Below, piece after piece: positions 58,459 through 64,000 of a DNA stretch of 64,000 nt. The notes beneath the pieces were generated by a model that was given only the letters and a program-made list of their open reading frames with translations, did no database searches and was not told the DNA's origin. The DNA comes from Bradyrhizobiaceae bacterium (GTDB taxonomy: Bacteria; Pseudomonadota; Alphaproteobacteria; Rhizobiales; Xanthobacteraceae): contig CP078014.1 of the NCBI GenBank assembly GCA_020544565.1, forward strand, positions 812,574 to 876,573, given 5' to 3'. Position numbers and translations under genes: made by a program. Position 1 is the first letter of the stretch. The number at the start of each line of letters is the position of its first letter.

Positions 58459-58698
58459 TTAGCGGATCACGTAAGGCAAGAGGCCGAGGAACCGGGCGCG
58501 CTTGATGGCGCGGGCGAGTTCACGCTGCTTCTTGGCTGACACCGCGGTGATGCGGCTCGGCACGATCTTGCCGCGCTCGGACACGTAGCGCATCAGCAGC
58601 TTGGAGTCCTTGTAGTCGATCTTCGGCGCGTTCGGGCCCGTGAACGGGCACGTCTTGCGGCGGCGGAAGAACGGACGGCGTGCACCTGCTTCAGCCAT
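58459..58698 (-). CDS. rpsR: 30S ribosomal protein S18
   Basis: 79 residues: [20 protein letters not shown], then [20 protein letters not shown] and [14 protein letters not shown]. All positions expected of S18 are present. It binds 16S rRNA with S6, encoded six bases upstream by rpsF. Confidence 0.97.
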   Translation of the reverse strand: MAEAGARRPFFRRRKTCPFTGPNAPKIDYKDSKLLMRYVSERGKIVPSRITAVSAKKQRELARAIKRARFLGLLPYVIR

Positions 58699-58703
58699 GG
58701 TTG

Positions 58704-59147
58704 TTACTCCTCTACCGCTGCGGTTGCGTCTTCTTCGCGCGGACGGCGCGGACCGCGGTCGCCGCGGAAGCCACCGCCTTCACGGTCGCCGCGGAAGCCG
58801 CCGCCGCGCTCGTCGCGGTCGCGCTCGGACTTGCGCATCATCGCGGAGGGACCTTCCTCCAGTTCATCGACGCGGACGGTGAGATAACGGATGATGTCTT
58901 CGTGAATGCGTTCCTGACGCTCGATCTCGGCGACCACGGCGGCCGGCGCATCGATGTTCAGCAGCATGAAGTGAGCCTTGCGGTTCTTGTTCATGCGATA
59001 GGTGAGGGAGCGCACGCCCCAGTTCTCGCTCTTGGTGACCTTGCCGCCAAGGTTCTCGATCACCCCGGTGATCTGGGTGGTGAATTCCTCGACCTGCTGG
59101 GCGCTCGCGTCCTGACGCGCGAGAAAAACATGCTCGTAAAGAGGCAT
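58704..59147 (-). CDS. rpsF: 30S ribosomal protein S6
   Basis: 147 residues. The core starts [20 protein letters not shown], with [20 protein letters not shown] later. The C-terminal about 45 residues form an Arg/Gly-rich tail with two GGGFRGDR units, longer than the E. coli protein. First gene of the ribosomal-protein unit; expression is probably tuned by the leader at 59172-59211. Confidence 0.97.
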   Translation of the reverse strand: MPLYEHVFLARQDASAQQVEEFTTQITGVIENLGGKVTKSENWGVRSLTYRMNKNRKAHFMLLNIDAPAAVVAEIERQERIHEDIIRYLTVRVDELEEGPSAMMRKSERDRDERGGGFRGDREGGGFRGDRGPRRPREEDATAAVEE

Positions 59148-59171
59148 GGGTGTCCTTTCTGTGTTGGCGCG

Positions 59172-59211
59172 GGTCCTGGCGGCAAGCCCTTCGAGACCTT
59201 CGGAAAGGACC
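59172..59211 (-). promoter_or_regulatory. Candidate S6:S18 binding structure in the rpsF leader
   Basis: On the minus strand GGTCCT pairs with AGGACC 28 bases later, enclosing CCG-containing sequence (CTTTCCGAAGG and TTGCCGCC). This is 24 bp before the rpsF ATG. S6:S18 leaders known in other bacteria present a conserved CCG in a stem bulge. The fit is suggestive only; I did not find a fully convincing fold. Confidence 0.35.
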
Positions 59212-59413
59212 TCGATATTGCTCAGAAGGCGGAAGCACGGGACGACGGGCCGACTGGCCCTGTCACATCAAGATCGCCAAAGGTGATATTGCTGAGACCG
59301 TCCGTTCAGCTCCCGGCCGGGACCCACGGATGGCCGCGTTATAAGGGATTTCGGGCCGGGCGCAAGGCCAAAGCGGGCCGCTTCGGGGGCAAAAAGACCG
59401 ATATTGTCACGGA

Positions 59414-59611
59414 TTAACGCGCGTCCGGCACCGGATGGGGCCGCGCCATGCCGGTGGTGCCCGGCGGCGGCGAATCCGCGGCAGTAATCGCCGGCGGCAC
59501 GTGCTGAGTGGTGGTCACCAGCGCCGCGCCGAACACGGCAACGAGGACGGCGGCAAAAATCAGGACCGGCGCGAGCGCCAGGGTCTGCGGTTTTCGAGGG
59601 TCCTTGTCCAT
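59414..59611 (-). CDS. Small single-span membrane protein, function unknown
   Basis: 65 residues: a short charged head (MDKDPRKPQTLA), one hydrophobic helix (PVLIFAAVLVAVFGAALV) and a Pro-rich periplasmic tail. No family recognised. It is divergent from fabD and could be an artefact of high GC, but the topology is credible. Confidence 0.4.
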   Translation of the reverse strand: MDKDPRKPQTLALAPVLIFAAVLVAVFGAALVTTTQHVPPAITAADSPPPGTTGMARPHPVPDAR

Positions 59612-59783
59612 GATGCCTGCTCCATCACCGCCCCGGCAGGGAGAAAACGCGGCTGGGACGACCCGGTTCCGGCCGCGGTCGGACCGGTCCGCCAGGCCAG
59701 CGGCCGCGGAGCGGGCGCTGCGCCGCGACTTGACACCCGCCCCGCGCGCGGTGTCTTACGGCCCATCGATTGTGGGGATTTCC

Positions 59784-60740
59784 ATGACAGCAGCATTTAC
59801 GTTTCCGGGGCAGGGGTCGCAGGCCGTCGGCATGGGCAAGGCGCTGGCCGACGCCTTTCCGGCGGCGAAAGCCGTGTTCGACGAGGTCGATTCGGCGCTG
59901 GGCGAGAAGCTGACGGCCATCATCTGGGACGGCCCGGCCGAGACCCTGCAATTGACCGAGAACGCCCAGCCGGCGCTGATGGCGGTGTCGCTGGCGACAT
60001 TGCGGGTGCTGGAGAGCGAGGCCGGGGTCGATGTCGCGCGCGACGCCGCCTTCGTCGCCGGGCATTCGCTCGGGGAATATTCGGCGCTGGCGGCGGCCGG
60101 GGCCTTCTCCATCACCGATACCGCGAAGCTGCTGCGTACCCGCGGCCGCGCCATGCAGAAGGCGGTGCCGGTGGGCGAGGGCGCCATGGCCGCGCTGCTC
60201 GGGCTCGACTACGACGCGGCGGTCGCGGTCGCCACTGAGGCGGCGCAGGGCGATGTCTGCCAGGCGGCCAACGACAATGGCGGCGGCCAGGTGGTGGTGT
60301 CCGGCACCAAGGCCGCGGTGGAGCGCGCGGTCGAGATCGCCAAGACCAAGGGCGCCAAGCGTGCCATGCTGCTGCCGGTGTCGGCCCCGTTTCATTGCCG
60401 CCTGATGCAGCCCGCCGCCGACGCCATGGCGCAGGCGCTGGCGGGCGTTACCATCCACAAGCCGAAAGCGCCGCTGGTGTCGAACGTGCTGGCGTCTGCC
60501 ATCACCGACCCCGACGAGATCCGCAAGCGGCTGGTCGAGCAGGTCACCGGCACCGTGCGCTGGCGCGAGAGCGTCGCGTATATGGCCGCTCAGGGCGTGA
60601 CCCACTTCCTTGAGATTGGCGCGGGCAAGGTGCTGTCCGGCCTGGTCAAGCGCATCGCCGACGGTGCGGTGGGCGTGTCGGTGGGCGGCCCCGGCGATAT
60701 CGAGGCGGCGAAAGCGGCGCTGGCCGCGTCGCGCGCGTGA
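59784..60740 (+). CDS. fabD: Malonyl-CoA:ACP transacylase
   Basis: 318 residues. FTFPGQGSQAVGMGK at the start, the active-site Ser in AGHSLGEYSAL, catalytic His in LPVSAPFHCRLM and GAGKVLSGLVKR near the end. It loads malonate onto ACP. ATG 59784 has GGGGATT upstream. fabG follows after 19 bp, then acpP and fabF. Confidence 0.97.
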   Translation: MTAAFTFPGQGSQAVGMGKALADAFPAAKAVFDEVDSALGEKLTAIIWDGPAETLQLTENAQPALMAVSLATLRVLESEAGVDVARDAAFVAGHSLGEYSALAAAGAFSITDTAKLLRTRGRAMQKAVPVGEGAMAALLGLDYDAAVAVATEAAQGDVCQAANDNGGGQVVVSGTKAAVERAVEIAKTKGAKRAMLLPVSAPFHCRLMQPAADAMAQALAGVTIHKPKAPLVSNVLASAITDPDEIRKRLVEQVTGTVRWRESVAYMAAQGVTHFLEIGAGKVLSGLVKRIADGAVGVSVGGPGDIEAAKAALAASRA

Positions 60741-60759
60741 TCCGAAGGAGAATTCTGAC

Positions 60760-61500
60760 ATGATGTTTGATCTGACAGGCAGGACCGCGCTCGTCACCGG
60801 CGCCACCGGCGGCATCGGCGGCGCGATCGCGCGGGCGCTGCACGCCCAGGGTGCGACGGTGGCCGTCTCGGGCACCCGGCGCGAGGCGCTCGATGCGCTC
60901 GCCGGCGACCTCAAGGAGCGGGTGCATGTGCTGCCATGTAATCTCTCCAGCATGGAGGAGGTCGAGGCGCTGGTCCCGGCGGCCGAGAAGACCATGGGCC
61001 AGCTCGACATTCTGGTCGCCAACGCCGGCATCACCCGCGACAATCTGTTCGTGCAGTTGCGCGACGAGGACTGGGACGACGTCATCCGGGTCAACCTGAC
61101 CGCGACCTTCCGTCTCGCCCGCGCCGCCACCAAGCTGATGATGCGCAAGCGATTCGGCCGAATCATCGCGATCACCTCGGTGGTCGGCGTCACCGGCAAC
61201 GCCGGGCAGGGCAACTACGCCGCCTCCAAGGCCGGGCTGATCGGCATGATGAAGTCGGTCGGCGCCGAATACGCGCGCCGCAACGTGACGGCCAACTGCA
61301 TCGCGCCGGGCTTCATCGCCACCCCGATGACAGACGTTCTCAACGACAAGCAGCGCGAGACCGTGCTCGCCAAGGTGCCCGCCGGACGGCTCGGCACGCC
61401 CGAGGACATCGCCGCCGCCGCGGTCTATCTCGCCTCCAACGAGGCCGCCTACGTCACCGGCCAGACCATCCACGTCAACGGCGGCATGGCCATGATCTGA
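60760..61500 (+). CDS. fabG: 3-oxoacyl-ACP reductase
   Basis: 246 residues. TGATGGIGGAIARAL, NAGITRD, ITSVVGVTGNAGQGNYAASKAG with Ser, Tyr and Lys, and FIATPMTD. NADPH-dependent second step of the elongation cycle. AAGGAG precedes the ATG at 60760. Confidence 0.97.
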   Translation: MMFDLTGRTALVTGATGGIGGAIARALHAQGATVAVSGTRREALDALAGDLKERVHVLPCNLSSMEEVEALVPAAEKTMGQLDILVANAGITRDNLFVQLRDEDWDDVIRVNLTATFRLARAATKLMMRKRFGRIIAITSVVGVTGNAGQGNYAASKAGLIGMMKSVGAEYARRNVTANCIAPGFIATPMTDVLNDKQRETVLAKVPAGRLGTPEDIAAAAVYLASNEAAYVTGQTIHVNGGMAMI

Positions 61501-61801
61501 CGCCCGTTTTCCGGCCGTTTTGTCAAGCGGACAAGGTGGTTGGCCGGGCCGGAGGTCGTGTGGCCAAGTCCGGGGAAGTATGGTAACCGAACGCACTCGG
61601 TTGGGGAAAACGCCATTGCAGGATCGCTAAACCCCGTATATTGCCGTTCCGGCGCCAGCCGCCGTTTTCGGTGCCTTCGCCGCTCTGGCGAAGACGGGGG
61701 GATGCGTGGTATGGGCGGCATGAATTCGCGATTTTTCGCACCGCGAGGGGCTCGGATCGTTTTACGATCGAGTTTAGTGGAACAAACACGAGGTTGAAAC
61801 G
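61501..61801. other. fabG-acpP intergenic region
   Basis: 301 bp without a gene. A separate acpP promoter is expected here, as acyl carrier protein is made in large excess. TTGCCG or TTTACG-type -35 candidates occur, but no element stands out. A ribosome site (ACGAGG) lies just before the acpP start. Confidence 0.45.
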
Positions 61802-62041
61802 ATGAGTGAGATTGGCGAGCGGGTTAAGAAGATCGTGGTCGAGCACCTTGGTGTCGAGCCCGAGAAGGTTGTCGACAGCGCGAGCTTCATCGACGATCTC
61901 GGCGCTGACAGCCTCGACACGGTCGAGCTCGTGATGGCGTTCGAGGAAGAGTTCGGCTGCGAGATTCCGGACGATGCCGCGGAGACCATCCTCACCGTCG
62001 GCGACGCCACCAAGTTCCTTGAAAAAAACGCGAAGAGCTGA
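61802..62041 (+). CDS. acpP: Acyl carrier protein
   Basis: 79 residues, strongly acidic. The phosphopantetheine Ser is in [18 protein letters not shown]. It carries growing acyl chains in type II fatty acid synthesis. The order fabD-fabG-acpP-fabF is the classical cluster. Confidence 0.98.
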   Translation: MSEIGERVKKIVVEHLGVEPEKVVDSASFIDDLGADSLDTVELVMAFEEEFGCEIPDDAAETILTVGDATKFLEKNAKS

Positions 62042-62187
62042 CGCTTAGGCTCTGCCACGACGACACGCGGCGGGTTGTGATCGAACGACCCGCCGTCTTG
62101 CTGTCTTAGCTGCGATTTTGGTCGCGGTCTTGAGTTGCGTTTTGGCGTGGTGGAATCGGCGTTCGCGCTATTGGCCGGAGAGTGAAT

Positions 62188-63453
62188 ATGAGGCGGGTTG
62201 TCGTCACGGGCCTGGGCATGGTGTCGCCGCTCGCCAACGGCGTCGAGCCGACCTGGAAACGCATTCTCAACGGCGACAGCGGTGCGAAACGCATCGAGAA
62301 ATTCGACGTCTCCGACCTGACCTGTCAGATCGCCTGTATCGTTCCGCGCGGCGACGGCACCGACGGCACCTTCAATCCGGACGATTGGATGGAGCCGAAG
62401 GAGCAGCGCAAGGTCGATGATTTCATCATCTTCGCCATGGCGGCGGCGACCCAGGCGCTCGACGACGCCAACTGGCATCCGTCCACCGAAGAAGAAAAGT
62501 GCGCCACCGGCACCCTGATCGGCTCCGGCATCGGCGGCGTCGAGGGCATCGGCGACGCGGCTGTCCTGCTCAAGGAGCGTGGCCCCCGCAAGCTGTCGCC
62601 GTTCTTCATCCCCGGCCGTCTTATCAATCTTGCCTCGGGCTATGTCTCGATCCGCCACGGCCTCAAGGGGCCGAATCATGCGGTGGTGACGGCGTGCTCC
62701 ACCGGTGCCCACGCGATCGGCGACGCGAGCCGGCTGATCGCTTTCGGCGACGCCGACGTGATGGTGGCGGGCGGCGCGGAATCCGCCGTCAACCGTCTTG
62801 CCATGGCCGGCTTCTGCGCGCTGCGCGCCATGGCCACCAAGTTCAACGACAACCCCACCATCGCCTCGCGCCCTTACGACAAGGATCGCGACGGCTTCGT
62901 GATGGGCGAGGGCGCAGGCATCGTGGTGCTCGAGGAATACGAGCACGCCAGAAAGCGCGGCGCGAAGATTTACGCCGAGGTGGTCGGTTACGGCCTGTCG
63001 GGCGACGCCTTCCACATCACCGCGCCGGCGGAAGACGGCAACGGCGCCTATCGCTGCATGTCGGCGGCGATGAAGCGCGCCGGCATCACGGCAGCCGATA
63101 TCGATTACATCAACGCCCACGGCACCTCGACGCCGCTCGGCGACGAGATCGAACTGGGCGCGGCACAGCGGCTGCTCGGCGATGCAGCCCCGCGGGTGTC
63201 GATGTCGTCCACCAAGTCCTCGACCGGCCATCTGCTCGGCGCGGCCGGCGCGATCGAGGCGATTTTCTCGATCCTCGCGATTCGCGACAACGTCGCGCCG
63301 CCGACCATCAACCTCGACAATCCGTCGGTCGAAACCGCCATCGATCTCGTGCCTAAAAAGGCGCGGCAGCGGAAGATCGATGTGGCGCTGTCGAACTCGT
63401 TCGGATTCGGCGGCACCAATGCGTCGCTGATCGTCCGCCGTCTGGCCGACTGA
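62188..63453 (+). CDS. fabF: 3-oxoacyl-ACP synthase II
   Basis: 421 residues from ATG 62188. RRVVVTGLGMVSPLANG at the start, active-site Cys in VTACSTGAHAIGDA, His residues in NAHGTSTPLGD and SSTKSSTGHLLGAAG, and NSFGFGGTNASLI at the end. It condenses malonyl-ACP with acyl-ACP, including the palmitoleate to cis-vaccenate step. GGAGAG precedes the start. Confidence 0.97.
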   Translation: MRRVVVTGLGMVSPLANGVEPTWKRILNGDSGAKRIEKFDVSDLTCQIACIVPRGDGTDGTFNPDDWMEPKEQRKVDDFIIFAMAAATQALDDANWHPSTEEEKCATGTLIGSGIGGVEGIGDAAVLLKERGPRKLSPFFIPGRLINLASGYVSIRHGLKGPNHAVVTACSTGAHAIGDASRLIAFGDADVMVAGGAESAVNRLAMAGFCALRAMATKFNDNPTIASRPYDKDRDGFVMGEGAGIVVLEEYEHARKRGAKIYAEVVGYGLSGDAFHITAPAEDGNGAYRCMSAAMKRAGITAADIDYINAHGTSTPLGDEIELGAAQRLLGDAAPRVSMSSTKSSTGHLLGAAGAIEAIFSILAIRDNVAPPTINLDNPSVETAIDLVPKKARQRKIDVALSNSFGFGGTNASLIVRRLAD

Positions 63454-63735
63454 CGCGCGGACGGTCGCAAAGCGCGGCCGTTCCGTCTTTCCCGTGCAAA
63501 TCGTGATCGCGCAACCTCATGGGATTGCCGTCATGTCGCGATTCCGCCGCGCGCACGTCCCTTCATGTCATTGCGGATGCGCCTTTGTTCGCCTACGAAT
63601 AGTGCCGTGGCTTGCTGTGGACTGAAGCCGGGGGACGTTTCCCCATTTTGCCATATTCGGACATAATTTCTCTCGCGGGCGCGCCTATAAGAAACCCGAA
63701 CAACGGCACGCCCCGCCAGAACTCAGGTTGCCTTG

Positions 63736-64000
63736 ATGAGCCAGAGACCTCCGATATCGCCCCGAAGTCCGCGCGCGGCGCTCGAGCCCGAGCAGGTGCC
63801 GCAGCCGCCGAAGCATTCGCGGCGCGCGCGCAATCCTTTCGTCATCGTCGGCAACGCCATCATCACTGTCCTCATCATCGCGATGATCGGAGCAGGCGCG
63901 CTGTTCTACTACGGCCGTCAGGTCATCGAGGCCAAGGGACCGCTGACCGAAGACAAGGTCGTCAACATTCCGCCGCGCGCAGGCATGACCGATATCGGCG
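63736..64000 (+). CDS. mltG: Endolytic murein transglycosylase MltG (3' end outside window)
   Basis: The first 88 residues are visible. A basic, proline-rich cytoplasmic part (PEQVPQPPKHSRRARNP) is followed by one membrane helix (FVIVGNAIITVLIIAMIGAG) and the start of the periplasmic YceG/LysM-like region (VVNIPPRAGMTDIG). mltG follows fabF in many alphaproteobacteria, which supports the call. The catalytic part is not in the window. Confidence 0.85.
   Translation, partial: MSQRPPISPRSPRAALEPEQVPQPPKHSRRARNPFVIVGNAIITVLIIAMIGAGALFYYGRQVIEAKGPLTEDKVVNIPPRAGMTDIG

Noticed and set aside
61774..63231. 485-codon frame antisense to acpP and fabF
   Set aside because: Shadow of two well-established genes.

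Overview
The window reads as the chromosome of a GC-rich alphaproteobacterium of the Bradyrhizobiaceae/Nitrobacteraceae type (Bradyrhizobium, Afipia, Rhodopseudomonas, Nitrobacter relatives). The basis is gene content and order (dnaB-alr-radA-cvpA-purF; rpsF-rpsR-DUF2232-rplI; fabD-fabG-acpP-fabF-mltG; yfgM-lipoprotein-der), two tandem liv substrate-binding proteins, and dispersed intergenic repeats of a kind familiar from that family. The genus is inferred; no rRNA gene is present.

Layout. (1) 1-9.8 kb is a metal-resistance block: the end of an ACR3-like arsenite pump, a methyltransferase, a DUF411 protein, a Cys-rich exported protein, a FixH/YtkA protein, a CusB/CusA copper-silver RND pump without its outer-membrane channel, a cytochrome c, and an ECF sigma/NrsF anti-sigma pair. 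The sigma gene and a small exported-protein gene carry the same promoter, TGTAACC-N17-GAACTCAT. (2) 9.8-15.2 kb is a damaged type II-C CRISPR-Cas locus. A tracrRNA on the minus strand keeps its promoter and terminator. A repeat-like element upstream of it would let a longer transcript fold as a natural single guide. The effector and integrase genes have collapsed into one open in-frame cas9'-'cas1 chimera coupled to an intact cas2. The array has 38 repeats and 37 spacers of exactly 30 bp in a strict 66-bp register. (3) 15.2-26.5 kb holds a flavin reductase, a P1B metal ATPase and a divided urease cluster (ureG and the ATPase on minus; ureD-A-B-C plus a urea transporter on plus; a GntP permease and ureF on minus; no ureE). 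(4) 26.8-33 kb is a branched-chain amino acid/amide ABC transporter with two substrate-binding paralogues. (5) 33-46 kb is mixed core metabolism: DUF47/PiT phosphate transport, a guanidine exporter under a guanidine-II riboswitch, prfC, a desaturase, a TTT binding protein, panB, der, an SDR and others. (6) 46-64 kb is housekeeping: purF, cvpA, radA, alr, dnaB, cfa, ribosomal proteins and type II fatty acid synthesis, ending inside mltG.

How the parts work together. The urease genes with the urea transporter form a nitrogen-scavenging unit, and the liv system imports amino acids or amides. The metal block is a periplasmic Cu/Ag/As detoxification island with its own stress sigma factor. The CRISPR locus lacks the Cas9 nuclease parts and the first Cas1 metal ligand, so it should be unable to interfere or adapt by itself. 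Its array, tracrRNA, tracrRNA promoter and reading frames are nevertheless well preserved. That contrast is the main point of interest in the window.
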